This document shows, piece by piece, positions 1 through 9,685 of a DNA stretch of 64,000 bases. The notes under the pieces were generated by a model. That model worked only from the letters and a program-made list of their open reading frames with translations. It had not been told where the DNA came from and searched no databases. Position 1 is the first letter of the stretch. The number at the start of each line of letters is the position of its first letter. Source of the stretch: Solitalea lacus (lineage in GTDB: Bacteria; Bacteroidota; Bacteroidia; Sphingobacteriales; Sphingobacteriaceae). The position numbers and the translations under genes were made by a program. Where the stretch lies: assembly GCF_022014595.1 (NCBI RefSeq), contig NZ_CP091740.1:372001-436000 (forward strand), given 5' to 3'.

Positions 1-1517
1 AGAATATAATGGTCCGAAGATTGATATCCCAAATCAGGGTTTTGGTGGGCTATTAGAATTGTATCGATTGGGCTTTGATAGAATTTTCCATAAGCTGATG
101 ATAATTGCGAATTTGCATTCAACTTATAACTCAGTGATAAACGAGGTGCAATGTTGACTTTTTCCATTAGGCTTGAATTTTCGATTCTCAAACCTAAACG
201 GGCAACTAGTGAACGACTGAAATAATAATCTGTTTCAGCAAATGCAGCAGATTGATTATCTGTAATACTTCGTGTTTTGTAATCAAACCGCTGATGCTTA
301 TACGAATTGTAGTACTCTGCCCCTACCCTTAAGCTTGATAAAGTACCATAATAATAAGTAACCATAGTACGTGCTTCTCCCATCCTATCATAGTCACCGA
401 TATTATTTGCGCTTAACTTCATACTATCGTTGTCAGTACTAAAGGCAAGTCCGGCATCAATCTTAACCTTATCTGACAAAAACTGGCGATAAGTGCTGTT
501 TATAAGTAAATTGTTGTTTTTGTTGAAGTAGCTGTGGGGCTTGTTTGGGGCGTCAAGATTGTCATAGTTCAGTCCAAGTTTACCGCTGGCAAACTCTGAA
601 TATAACTTAAACAAACCAGTAGTTCCGGTTTTCAGTTTATAGTTTACAGAGCCACTGTAGCTGCGCGGTGCATAATTCCATTTTGCTTGTTGCTTAATCA
701 ATCCATAGTAAGGTGTTAAGTTGATGTATTGTCCTCCAAATTGAAGTGAACTATTCTTGAACCTGCTAGTTTGTAAAAGTCCCCCACCCACACTCATCAA
801 ACTAAGACCTGTTGTAGTTTTCGTTTCAAGATCTTTACTGTCTAAAACCAATACAGATGACAAGGCTTGGCCATACTGAGCTGAATAACCGCCAGCACTA
901 AAGCTTACTCCGTTGAACATAAATGGTGAAAAACGTCCGCGAGAAGCAATATCTGGCAAGTCATTTAGGTAAGGATTCTTAATCATCATGCCATCAAAGT
1001 ACACCTTCGTTTCGCTGGCGGTGCCGCCACGTACCATAAGACCTTGCTCAGAGCTAGTGGCTTGTGTGCCGGGCAAGGTCTGGAGGGCAGAAATTATATC
1101 TGCTTCTGCTCCTGCAGTAGTGGCAATGTCTAATGATTTCAATTGAGCCATTTTGCGGGTGTCATTGGCTTCCATTGTTCCGGCTGTTACCACAACGGTA
1201 TTAAGTTCTGTTGCCGTTTCAACCAATTCGATTATCAGATTAATATTAGTGCCATTGAGCAAAATGGTTTTAGAATAGGGTTCATAACCAATCATGGTTA
1301 CTTCTAACAGTTTGGAATCTTTTTCATCGGTAGAGAATGTAAACTTTCCTTCTTTATCAGAGGTTGCTCCGTCATATGAGTCCTTGATTGCTATACCTGC
1401 TCCGGCTAGATGCTTTCCCGTTTGGGTTTTTATTATGCCCGAAATTTTTGTTTGTGCAAAAACATTCATTGTTAAAATGCTTATCAGGAATGTAAAAGCG
1501 GTAAAAAAAGTTTTCAT
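1..1517 (-). CDS. TonB-dependent outer membrane receptor, C-terminal part outside window
   Basis: The reading frame is open from an ATG at 1517 to the window edge (about 505 residues), so the distal beta-barrel is missing. A signal peptide (about residues 1-22, ending VFAQ) is followed by a CarboxypepD-regulatory-like beta domain (about 25-100) and a TonB plug (about 105-215, with 'VVVTAG', 'GLMVRGGTASETKVYFDG' and 'NPYLNDLP'). Aromatic-rich alternating strands typical of the barrel come next. Members of this family take up large ligands across the outer membrane using TonB energy. The substrate cannot be read from the sequence. It is divergent from the RND operon. Confidence 0.93.
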   Translation of the reverse strand, partial: MKTFFTAFTFLISILTMNVFAQTKISGIIKTQTGKHLAGAGIAIKDSYDGATSDKEGKFTFSTDEKDSKLLEVTMIGYEPYSKTILLNGTNINLIIELVETATELNTVVVTAGTMEANDTRKMAQLKSLDIATTAGAEADIISALQTLPGTQATSSEQGLMVRGGTASETKVYFDGMMIKNPYLNDLPDIASRGRFSPFMFNGVSFSAGGYSAQYGQALSSVLVLDSKDLETKTTTGLSLMSVGGGLLQTSRFKNSSLQFGGQYINLTPYYGLIKQQAKWNYAPRSYSGSVNYKLKTGTTGLFKLYSEFASGKLGLNYDNLDAPNKPHSYFNKNNNLLINSTYRQFLSDKVKIDAGLAFSTDNDSMKLSANNIGDYDRMGEARTMVTYYYGTLSSLRVGAEYYNSYKHQRFDYKTRSITDNQSAAFAETDYYFSRSLVARLGLRIENSSLMEKVNIAPRLSLSYKLNANSQLSSAYGKFYQSPIDTILIAHQNPDLGYQSSDHYI

Positions 1518-1823
1518 TAATTGTGTCAGTGTTAGTGACCCAAAGTTGATAACAAAAGCTTCCTTAATAAACACTTTACCGATGAACGAGGGATATATTC
1601 TGATGAATGGTAAGATTATATCGGTGAGTACACTTTGCCCTAAAAGAATTATTGAGACAGGGCTTAGAATAAAATAGAGCTGAAATAAGCATCACAATTG
1701 AAGGTGTAAAAGGGTAAACTGCTAAAGCATAGAGGTTTATTGCGTAATAATTAATATTTACTTCTGTGGATTATAGTAAATGAATTTATAAATTATTAAA
1801 TTAAGGTAGTTTATGCTCTCAAA
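1518..1823. other. Intergenic region between divergent genes
   Basis: These 306 bases separate the receptor (-) from the efflux operon (+). The sequence is AT-rich and should hold both promoters. I see no convincing TAnnTTTG box, operator palindrome, terminator or small gene here. A plus-strand open frame overlapping it (1294-1677) is antisense to the receptor start and is not a gene. Confidence 0.5.
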
Positions 1824-2972
1824 ATGATTCAGAATAATTGCCTAATCTTAAGAAAGACTATTTGTGGCTTTGCAATTCTAGCAACCTTATCTGCCTGTAA
1901 AGACAAAACTATAAAAGCTTCCCCTCCTGCGGAAGTTTCGGTGATAACTGCACGACAAGCATCCGTTCCTGTTTACCAGGAATATGTAGGCCAGACATAT
2001 GGGTTGGCTGATGTCGACATTCGAGCTCGTGTAGAAGGTTGGGTTACCGGCATGTACTTTAAAGAAGGAACAAAAGTAAAGAAAGGCTCCTTACTCTATA
2101 CTATCGATGATATTCAGTATCAAACTCGGGTTGATCAAGCTGCTGGCAATGTCGCTTCAGCAAAAACAGAGGTAGCCCGGGCTAAAAGTCAGCTAAACAG
2201 GGTAAAGCCCCTTGCCGACATGAATGCACTTAGTAAGATGGATTTGGATAATGCTAAAGCTGAATATAATGCTGCTGTTGCTCGGCAACAAGTCTCTGAA
2301 GCTGCATTACGAAACTCTAAAATTGAACTAGGTTATGCCAAGGTGCATGCTCCTATTGATGGAATCATTGGAATTTCCAATGTACGAGTTGGAGACTATG
2401 TTAGTAGGGCTGGTTCAAATATTCTTTCTACAATTTCACAAACAGGAACAATAAGGGTTCGCTTTCAGGTTAATGAAACCGAGTTTTTAAAGTTTGTACG
2501 AAACTACAAAGAAAGTCAAGCTAGTAGGCAAGACGTCACCTTAATTCTCCCTGATAATACGATCTTTAATGAAAAGGGGAAGGTTGATTTTGCCAACCGT
2601 CAAATTGACCCGGAAACTGGCTCCATCACAATCGAAGCATCATTTGCTAATCAATCAGGCTTATTGCGACCGGGATTATATGTAAAAGTGGAATTACTTA
2701 CAGGTAACTATCCCAACGTTGTTGTGGTGCCACAGCGAGCCATAAATCAACTCCAGAGTTTGTACCAGGTTTTTGTAGTAGACAAAACAAATACACTTAA
2801 GGTACGTATCGTGGAAGTTGGGCCACGTGTTGGCGACATGTGGATTATCACTAAAGGTCTTCAGCCAAATGAGAGAGTTGCCCTTATCGGTACAATGGCC
2901 TTAAACGATAATTCAAAAGTTACACCAATTGAAGCTAAATGGACGCCAACATTTCCTGGGAAAGGGATATAA
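1824..2972 (+). CDS. RND efflux periplasmic adaptor lipoprotein (MFP/HlyD family)
   Basis: This 382-residue protein has a lipoprotein signal with lipobox LSAC and predicted lipidated Cys25. The order of parts is typical of AcrA/MexA adaptors: a split lipoyl domain (about 55-95 and 175-205), a helical hairpin between the halves (about 100-170), then beta-barrel and membrane-proximal domains. The adaptor bridges the inner-membrane pump and the outer-membrane channel. It is first in a three-gene operon, with the pump gene starting 40 bases downstream. The family is clear; drug specificity is not visible. Confidence 0.95.
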   Translation: MIQNNCLILRKTICGFAILATLSACKDKTIKASPPAEVSVITARQASVPVYQEYVGQTYGLADVDIRARVEGWVTGMYFKEGTKVKKGSLLYTIDDIQYQTRVDQAAGNVASAKTEVARAKSQLNRVKPLADMNALSKMDLDNAKAEYNAAVARQQVSEAALRNSKIELGYAKVHAPIDGIIGISNVRVGDYVSRAGSNILSTISQTGTIRVRFQVNETEFLKFVRNYKESQASRQDVTLILPDNTIFNEKGKVDFANRQIDPETGSITIEASFANQSGLLRPGLYVKVELLTGNYPNVVVVPQRAINQLQSLYQVFVVDKTNTLKVRIVEVGPRVGDMWIITKGLQPNERVALIGTMALNDNSKVTPIEAKWTPTFPGKGI

Positions 2973-3012
2973 AAATGCTTCTGCTTATTAATCGCATCTA
3001 AAACACAACTTC

Positions 3013-6000
3013 ATGAGCGAGTTTTTTATCAGAAGGCCCATTGTGGCCATGGTTATCTCAATAGTAATGGTTTTAATGGGATTGTTAACGCTGCGTAATA
3101 TCCCTATTGCTCAATATCCCGAAATTACCCCGCCAATGATTCAGGTAACGTCGGTTTATACAGGGGCTAGTGCTGTGAATGTTGAACAGGCCGTTGCTAC
3201 TCCAATTGAGCAACAGGTAAACGGTGTTGAGCAAATGCTTTATATGAAATCAGTAAATGCCGGCGATGGTTCCTTAACCTTACAGGTTTCATTTGAAGTT
3301 GGTGTAAATCTCGACAATGCGAATATGCTCACCCAAAACAGGGTTTCACAAGCCAATGCTAAACTCCCTTCTGAAGTGAAAAGCTATGGTGTTACTACTA
3401 AAAAGTCCCTTGTTTTCCCCTTGCTATTGATTTCATTGTCTTCTCCAAATGGCTCTTATAATGGCGCTTTCTTAAGCAATTATGCCAATATAAATATTGT
3501 AGACCGTATTGCGCGTATTTCAGGAGTCGGGAATGTCACTCTGTTCGGAGGTTATGATTATTCTATGCGCGTTTGGTTAAATCCAGACAGATTATCGAAG
3601 TTAAATTTGACTGCAAATGATATTATTAACGCTGTAAAAAAACAAAACGCAATAGTTCCTGGAGGAAAATTTGGAGGACCTCCTTCACCAAAAGGAGTTG
3701 ACAATACATATACTATTCGTTTACAAGATCGTTTAGCTACCGAAGAAGAATTTGGGAATATCATTGTAAAATCAAGTGCTGCGGGTGCTATGGTTAGACT
3801 GAAAGATGTTGCCCGCATTGAACTAGGATCTGAAAACTACATTTCTTATAGCCGACTTAACCAAAAACAAGCAGCAACTATTGGCGTATATCAATTGCCT
3901 GGATCCAACGCATTGGATGTTGCAGGTAAAGTAAAAGCTGCTATAGATGATATGTCAAAAAGTTTTCCTCCTGATTTGAAATATGATGTTTCGCTTGACA
4001 CTACTGCATCGGTAACTGTAGGGATTGAAGAAATTATTCACACTCTTTTTGAGGCAGTTGTTTTGGTAATCCTGGTGGTGTTTATTTTTTTACAGGATTG
4101 GAGGGCCACCCTTATTCCGCTGCTCACAGTTCCAGTTTCCTTGATCGGAACATTTATGGTGTTTCCGTTATTAGGCTTTTCAGTAAATGTACTTTCACTG
4201 CTTGGTTTAGTGCTTGCCATCGGGATAGTGGTTGATGATGCGATTGTGGTTGTGGAAGCTGTGATGCATAATATCGAACATGGCATGAGTCCGAGGGACG
4301 CTACAAGTAAAGCGATGCAAGAAGTTGGAGGGCCGGTGGTGGCAATAGCATTGATTCTGGCTGCCGTTTTTATTCCTGTTGCATTGGCAGGAGGTATTAC
4401 CGGTCGATTGTATCAGCAGTTTGCAATTACCATTGCTATTTCTGTAGGCTTTTCGGCATTCAATGCTTTAACTCTAAGTCCAGCTTTATCAGCAATGTTA
4501 CTTCGCCCCAAAAAGGAAAGCAAAGGGTGGCTGGATAAGTTTTTTGATTGGTTCAACCGAGTTTTTGGGTCATTCACAGATAAATATGTAAGCATTGTGC
4601 AGGGGTTTGTAAAGAAATCTTTTCGGGCAATAATCTTTACAGCGATTGTTGTTATTGGAGTGGTTATGCTGGGTAAATTAATTCCAACAGGATTTGTTCC
4701 GGAAGAAGATCAGGGATATTATATGCTTAATATCCAGTTGCCGGATGCATCATCTTTAGGCAGGACCGATGAAGTTGCTCATAAAATAGAACAGATTCTT
4801 AGCAAGATTGATGGGATTCAGTATTATACTACAATTATGGGTTACAGTATGGTTACATCAGCTTATACAACCAATACTGCGTTTGTGTTTGTGGCTCTAA
4901 AACCATGGGATGAAAGGAAACACACAGTTTTTGACATTATAAAGCAAACAAATACTGAATTTGCTCGTGAGATTACAGAAGCTACTGCAATTGCATTTGG
5001 TCCTCCTCCAATTATTGGCTTGGGAACAGGCGCCGGCTTTACCATTATGCTTCAGGATAAAACAGGAAATACTCCTGAATATCTGTTTAACGAATCGAGG
5101 AAATTTATTGCAGCAGCTTCAAAAAGACCTGAGATTGGAAGAATTTTTACCGCCTACCGCTCTAATGTGCCACAAAAAAAAGTGTCGGTTGATCTTGATA
5201 AAGCAGAAAAACTGGAAGTTGATTTGTCTGAATTAAACAGTACCATATCTTCTTATTTAGGTAGTGCATACGTTAACGACTTCAATAAGTTTGGCCGACA
5301 ATATAAGGTATATGTTCAGGCCGACTCTAACTACAGGACCAGTCCTAAAGATCTAAACCTGTTTTTTGTCAGAAGCAAAAATGGCTCAATAGTTCCAATA
5401 AGTACTTTGGTTACTGTAACTGACACCATAGGGCCTGAATTTACTAATCGCTTTAATATGTACAGGGCAGCCGAACTCAATGGAACGCCTGCAGAGGGTT
5501 ATAGCTCTTCACAAGCATTAAAAGCATTAGAAGAAACTGCGGCCCAGGTCTTGCCAAAGGATCTGGAGTATTCGTGGAGCAATATGTCATATCAGGAGAA
5601 GGCTGCAGAAGGTACTGCAGGAGTTATGTTTGCCACAGCACTTGTGTTTGTGTTCCTAATTCTGGCAGCACAATATGAAAGTTGGAAGCTGCCATTTAGC
5701 GTATTGCTGGGAACGCCGTTTGCTGTTTTGGGAGCCTTTTTAGGACTATGGCTTTGCAGCTTCTTTAGTTCCAGCTATCAGAATAACGTGTTTGCCCAAA
5801 TTGGATTGGTAATGCTAATAGGTCTGGCGGCAAAGAATGCAATTCTTATCGTTGAATTTGCCAAAGAGGCGAATGAAAAACATGGCAAGCCAGTTATGGA
5901 TGCTGCACTAGAAGCAGCGAAGCTTAGATTTAGACCGATTCTTATGACTGCATTTGCCTTTATTTTGGGTGTTGTTCCATTGCTGACTGCTTCCGGGGCT

Positions 6001-6156
6001 GTTGCTGAAGCTCGCAAGGTGATTGGTATGGCCGTGTTTGCAGGAATGCTTGTGGCCACAATACTTGGGGTTTTATTTGTTCCTTCATTCTTTACCTGGA
6101 TAGAGTCAATGGGTAAAAAGAAAAATGATAGTACTAACCAACAAACAGGAAGCTAA
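3013..6156 (+). CDS. RND multidrug efflux permease, HAE1 family (AcrB-like)
   Basis: The 1047-residue product matches the usual AcrB length and opens 'MSEFFIRRPIVAMVISI', as HAE1 pumps do. It has TM1, a large periplasmic loop, TM2-7, a second loop and TM8-12. The proton-relay residues expected in TM4 (Asp408-Asp409 in 'GIVVDDAIVVVEAV') and TM10 (Lys941 in 'GLAAKNAILIVEFAKE') are present, so the pump should be active. It couples proton influx to export of drugs or other amphiphiles. The outer-membrane factor starts 2 bases after its stop. Confidence 0.97.
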   Translation: MSEFFIRRPIVAMVISIVMVLMGLLTLRNIPIAQYPEITPPMIQVTSVYTGASAVNVEQAVATPIEQQVNGVEQMLYMKSVNAGDGSLTLQVSFEVGVNLDNANMLTQNRVSQANAKLPSEVKSYGVTTKKSLVFPLLLISLSSPNGSYNGAFLSNYANINIVDRIARISGVGNVTLFGGYDYSMRVWLNPDRLSKLNLTANDIINAVKKQNAIVPGGKFGGPPSPKGVDNTYTIRLQDRLATEEEFGNIIVKSSAAGAMVRLKDVARIELGSENYISYSRLNQKQAATIGVYQLPGSNALDVAGKVKAAIDDMSKSFPPDLKYDVSLDTTASVTVGIEEIIHTLFEAVVLVILVVFIFLQDWRATLIPLLTVPVSLIGTFMVFPLLGFSVNVLSLLGLVLAIGIVVDDAIVVVEAVMHNIEHGMSPRDATSKAMQEVGGPVVAIALILAAVFIPVALAGGITGRLYQQFAITIAISVGFSAFNALTLSPALSAMLLRPKKESKGWLDKFFDWFNRVFGSFTDKYVSIVQGFVKKSFRAIIFTAIVVIGVVMLGKLIPTGFVPEEDQGYYMLNIQLPDASSLGRTDEVAHKIEQILSKIDGIQYYTTIMGYSMVTSAYTTNTAFVFVALKPWDERKHTVFDIIKQTNTEFAREITEATAIAFGPPPIIGLGTGAGFTIMLQDKTGNTPEYLFNESRKFIAAASKRPEIGRIFTAYRSNVPQKKVSVDLDKAEKLEVDLSELNSTISSYLGSAYVNDFNKFGRQYKVYVQADSNYRTSPKDLNLFFVRSKNGSIVPISTLVTVTDTIGPEFTNRFNMYRAAELNGTPAEGYSSSQALKALEETAAQVLPKDLEYSWSNMSYQEKAAEGTAGVMFATALVFVFLILAAQYESWKLPFSVLLGTPFAVLGAFLGLWLCSFFSSSYQNNVFAQIGLVMLIGLAAKNAILIVEFAKEANEKHGKPVMDAALEAAKLRFRPILMTAFAFILGVVPLLTASGAVAEARKVIGMAVFAGMLVATILGVLFVPSFFTWIESMGKKKNDSTNQQTGS

Positions 6157-6157
6157 T

Positions 6158-7540
6158 ATGAACCGACTCCTCATCTTTACCGGTATTTTGTTCCTGCTCA
6201 CAGGGTGCCTGGTTGGTCCAAAATATACTCGACCCGATTTAGGGGTGCCTTCAAGTTTTATTCAACAATCAGATTCCTTACGTCGTGATTCTGTTGCCAA
6301 TATTCAATGGTGGGAACTATATAAGGATAAGGCATTGCAAAACCTTATAAGAATCTCATTAGAACAAAATAAAGATATTAAAACGGCTGTGGCACGTGTT
6401 GAAGAATCAAGGGCCGTGTTGGGCTTTAGCAAAGCCAATCTCTACCCTTCTATCGGATATGACGTTAAGGGTGGCTACAATAAAGTGAATGAAAATGCAC
6501 AAGCAACAGGCATTGGAATTGATGGAGAAGCCTATAGTTTGTTGGGGACCTTAAGTTGGGAAGTGGATCTATGGGGAAGAATTCGTCATGCTAATCGTTC
6601 GGCTTACGCCCAATTATTGGCGGATGAAGATAACCAAAAGGCTATAACCATCAGTGTGGTAGCAGATGTTGCCAGCCTTTATTTTCAATTACGAGGACTG
6701 GATGAGCGACTTGAGATATCGAAGAATACGGTGGCTGCCCGAGAAGAAAGTTATAGGCTTATTAGTGCAAGGTTTGAAAAGGGCTATGTGGCAGAAATTG
6801 ATAAATTTCAAGCGGAACAACAAGTTGCATTTGCAGCAGCAAACATTCCGGCTATAGAGCGTGATATTGTGGCTGTTGAAAGTGCCTTAAATGTATTGTT
6901 AGGTCGAAATCCATCAGCCTTAATCAGAGGTTTTCAAAATTCAGAACAGCAGATTGAATTGGAGATACCTGCCGGGTTACCCTCATCTGTACTTGAAAAG
7001 CGTCCCGATGTTAACGCTGCAGAGCAAAACTTAATTGCTCAAACCGAATTGATTGGGGTGGCTCAAGCTCTTCGGTTTCCTACTCTGTCGCTAACAGGTT
7101 TTGCTGGAGTTGCCAGTGCAGATTTAGGTACATTACTAGAAAACAACTCTCTTGCAACAGGCTTTGCTGGTCAGTTGCTGGGGCCAATCTTCCAATTCGG
7201 ACAAAACAAACGACGTGTTGAAATTGAGAAAAAGCGTACGGAGCAACTATTGTATCAATATGAAAAAACTGTACTTATCGCTTTAGGAGATGTAGAGTCA
7301 TCATTGAAGGCAGTAAGAAGTTATCGGGATGAGTATTCTGCCCGTGATCGGGAAGTGATTGCCAACAGGAATATCGTTCTGCTTTCCCGCGCACGTTATG
7401 ATGGAGGATTTACTACCTATTTAGAGGTGCTTGAGTCGGAAAGGCAATTGTATGAATCTGAATTAAATCGGTCGTTTACTAAACAAAATCAATTAGCGGC
7501 AACAGTGCAATTGTATAAGGCTTTAGGAGGAGGCTGGTAA
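6158..7540 (+). CDS. Outer membrane efflux factor, NodT/OprM-type lipoprotein
   Basis: I chose the ATG at 6158, one base after the pump stop codon, because an 'acaggaag' purine tract precedes it and the protein then begins with a clean lipoprotein signal (lipobox LTGC, Cys17, followed by 'LVGPKYTRPDLGVP', typical of NodT/OprM proteins). A longer frame from 6125 would overlap the pump gene. The 460 residues hold two OEP repeats with long helices forming the TolC-like tunnel. With the two upstream genes this makes a complete tripartite efflux system. Confidence 0.95.
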   Translation: MNRLLIFTGILFLLTGCLVGPKYTRPDLGVPSSFIQQSDSLRRDSVANIQWWELYKDKALQNLIRISLEQNKDIKTAVARVEESRAVLGFSKANLYPSIGYDVKGGYNKVNENAQATGIGIDGEAYSLLGTLSWEVDLWGRIRHANRSAYAQLLADEDNQKAITISVVADVASLYFQLRGLDERLEISKNTVAAREESYRLISARFEKGYVAEIDKFQAEQQVAFAAANIPAIERDIVAVESALNVLLGRNPSALIRGFQNSEQQIELEIPAGLPSSVLEKRPDVNAAEQNLIAQTELIGVAQALRFPTLSLTGFAGVASADLGTLLENNSLATGFAGQLLGPIFQFGQNKRRVEIEKKRTEQLLYQYEKTVLIALGDVESSLKAVRSYRDEYSARDREVIANRNIVLLSRARYDGGFTTYLEVLESERQLYESELNRSFTKQNQLAATVQLYKALGGGW

Positions 7541-7627
7541 ATAAGGCATGTTGATCATTTCAATTAGAAATGATTTAAAGGATAAACAATTTAGTTTATT
7601 TTAGCAGTAGCTTCAATAAATTAGCTC

Positions 7628-8431
7628 ATGAATTCTGATTCAAACTATATTGCAACTAACCGTAAGCTTTGGAATGATAAGGTTGATTATCACCTAAAGT
7701 CAGCCTTTTATGATGTTGAAGGGTTTCTTCAAGGAAAATCTTCTTTGAATACAATTGAACTTGAATTGTTGGGTGATGTGCGCGGGAAATCAATGCTTCA
7801 TTTGCAGTGTCATTTCGGGCAAGACTCTTTATCATTTGCTCGGATGGGCGCCAGTGTAACGGGTGTGGACTTATCAGACAAAGCGATTTTAGCTGCTCAA
7901 AGCTTAACAAATCGCCTTGATTTAAATTCTGAATTTATTTGCTGTGATGTTTATGACTTGCCCTCCCATTTATACAAGCAGTTTGATATAGTATTTACCA
8001 GTTACGGAACAATTATTTGGTTGCCAGATCTTGACAAATGGGCAGCGCTAATTTCAAAGTATCTTAAGCCCGGAGGACGATTCGTGTTTGTTGATTTTCA
8101 TCCTACTCTTTGGATGTTTGATGATAATTTTGAGCGGATCAATTACAGTTATTTTAATGCCGATCCAATAATAGAAATAACACAAGGCTCTTATGCTGAT
8201 AAGGAAGCAGAGATTACCAATCAATCCATTTCGTGGAATCATAGCTTGAGTGAAATATTTACCGCGTTGTTAACTCATGGACTTCAAATAAAAACATTCA
8301 AGGAGTTCGATTATTCGCCTTACAATTGCTTTAGCAATATGGAGGAGTTTGAAGCTGGAAAATTTAGGATAAAGTCGATAGGAAATAAACTTCCAATGGT
8401 TTATGCAATTGAAGCAACAAAAACGAAATAA
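7628..8431 (+). CDS. Class I SAM-dependent methyltransferase
   Basis: The 267-residue soluble protein has a Rossmann methyltransferase core. Motif I is 'HLQCHFGQDSLSFARMGASV', the acidic end of strand 2 is 'VTGVDLS', and a motif-IV-like stretch reads 'FDIVFTSYGTIIWLPD' followed by 'YLKPGGRFVFVDFHP'. This resembles Methyltransf_11/25 proteins acting on small molecules. The substrate is unknown. It stands alone after the efflux operon and is convergent with the response regulator gene. Confidence 0.88.
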   Translation: MNSDSNYIATNRKLWNDKVDYHLKSAFYDVEGFLQGKSSLNTIELELLGDVRGKSMLHLQCHFGQDSLSFARMGASVTGVDLSDKAILAAQSLTNRLDLNSEFICCDVYDLPSHLYKQFDIVFTSYGTIIWLPDLDKWAALISKYLKPGGRFVFVDFHPTLWMFDDNFERINYSYFNADPIIEITQGSYADKEAEITNQSISWNHSLSEIFTALLTHGLQIKTFKEFDYSPYNCFSNMEEFEAGKFRIKSIGNKLPMVYAIEATKTK

Positions 8432-8453
8432 GGCTTAAACTCGGGGATGAAGG

Positions 8454-9218
8454 TTAAATTTCAAGGAAACGCTTCAGGTTATCTGTGTAGCTGCGGCTGG
8501 TGGTAATCTTTGATCCTTCTAAATCATTCATAATGGCAAATAAACTGCCATTAAAACCTTTTCGAATTTCTTTCAGATTTTCGGTGTTGATAATGCAACT
8601 CCGGTGTATTCGTGTGAAATTATCGGGTAGTTTATTTTCAAGGACTGCAAGTGTGTAATCAGTTAAATAAGCATCCCCTTTTAAAGTCTTCAACGAAACA
8701 TACTTGTCTCCGGCTTCAATATGGCTAATATCAGTTGTTTTTATCAATAGAATTTTGTCTCCAATCTTAACCGGAATGGATTTTAGCTCCTTTTTAGGTT
8801 GTAACCTTTCAATTAGCGCTGTTAACGAAGAAGTATTGTTATGGACCGTTTGAGGAGTAAATTTCTGAAGTTTGGCAACAGTACGCTCTAGGCGCTCAAG
8901 TTCAATCGGTTTTAATAAATAGTCAATTGAATTTTCTTCAAAAGCTTTTATTGCATATTGATCAAAAGCAGTTGTAAAAACCACTAAAGGGATGTATGAC
9001 AGCTTGCTCAACATTTCAAATCCATTGAGCAAGGGCATTTCAATATCCAGAAAGATAAGATTGGGCTGCAGTTCTTCAATTAATTGTAACCCCTCCTCTC
9101 CGTTGGCAGCTTCTGCTTCAATTAAGAACAAGTTAGGAAACGAGGCCAGTAACCGTTTTAAACGATTACGGGCCAATGGTTCGTCATCTATTATTATTGT
9201 TTTGAATTGATGCATCAA
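8454..9218 (-). CDS. LytTR-family response regulator
   Basis: The 254-residue protein has an N-terminal receiver domain (acidic pocket 'IIDDEP', phospho-acceptor Asp58 in 'FLDIEMPLLNG', later 'KPIE') and a C-terminal LytTR DNA-binding domain (about 150-254, with 'THIEAGDKYVSL' and 'FTRIHRSCIIN'). It is the expected partner of the sensor kinase at 9686-10786. Its start overlaps the end of the small acidic gene by 4 bases, which supports co-transcription. The target genes are unknown. Confidence 0.93.
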   Translation of the reverse strand: MMHQFKTIIIDDEPLARNRLKRLLASFPNLFLIEAEAANGEEGLQLIEELQPNLIFLDIEMPLLNGFEMLSKLSYIPLVVFTTAFDQYAIKAFEENSIDYLLKPIELERLERTVAKLQKFTPQTVHNNTSSLTALIERLQPKKELKSIPVKIGDKILLIKTTDISHIEAGDKYVSLKTLKGDAYLTDYTLAVLENKLPDNFTRIHRSCIINTENLKEIRKGFNGSLFAIMNDLEGSKITTSRSYTDNLKRFLEI

Positions 9219-9682
9219 TTTTGAGGAGGTTTGGGTAAATGACGGATTTTATCATCACTGTCAAAATCAATATTATCATCCTCAGAACCGTCGCTTTCAT
9301 TCTCTGGTTCCTCGTCTTCCCAGAAATCCGAAAAACCTTCCCCCTCGTCTATAAGCTCATCCTCTCCGTAATCAACAACCATTGGAGTTACATCGATCTC
9401 AAACCATTCATTAAAGGTTTCCCACGTAATTTCTTTAGGCCAATTTTCTTGCTCCATTGAAACTGAGAATAATTCATCAATGAAAAACTGCTCAAAGTTC
9501 TCTTGCAGATATTCATCAATCTCATCATCACTGTCAAATACCGGAATCAAATAGGTTGTTTTCTCAGTCTGATTGATTTCTTCAATAGATGCGAAGGCCT
9601 CTGCCGGAAAAATAGAGTTGTACCAATCGAGGTAAGGCTGCTTAAAATGAATATGCAGCGAGAAGCGGTTTATGAATTTCAT
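9215..9682 (-). CDS. Acidic hypothetical protein inside a LytS/LytT-type operon
   Basis: I do not recognise a named domain in this 155-residue protein. The first 40 residues are mixed ('MKFINRFSLHIHFKQPYLDW'), the middle is rich in aromatics and acids, and the tail is very acidic (Asp/Glu-rich from about 105) ending 'HLPKPPQN'. It starts 3 bases after the kinase stop and overlaps the regulator by 4 bases, so it is translated between the two signalling genes. This suggests, but does not prove, an accessory signalling role. Confidence 0.8.
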   Translation of the reverse strand: MKFINRFSLHIHFKQPYLDWYNSIFPAEAFASIEEINQTEKTTYLIPVFDSDDEIDEYLQENFEQFFIDELFSVSMEQENWPKEITWETFNEWFEIDVTPMVVDYGEDELIDEGEGFSDFWEDEEPENESDGSEDDNIDFDSDDKIRHLPKPPQN

Positions 9683-9685
9683 GTA

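Noticed and set aside
1294..1677. Plus-strand 127-codon open frame
   Set aside because: It is antisense to the signal peptide and regulatory-like domain of the TonB receptor, which has clear family motifs.
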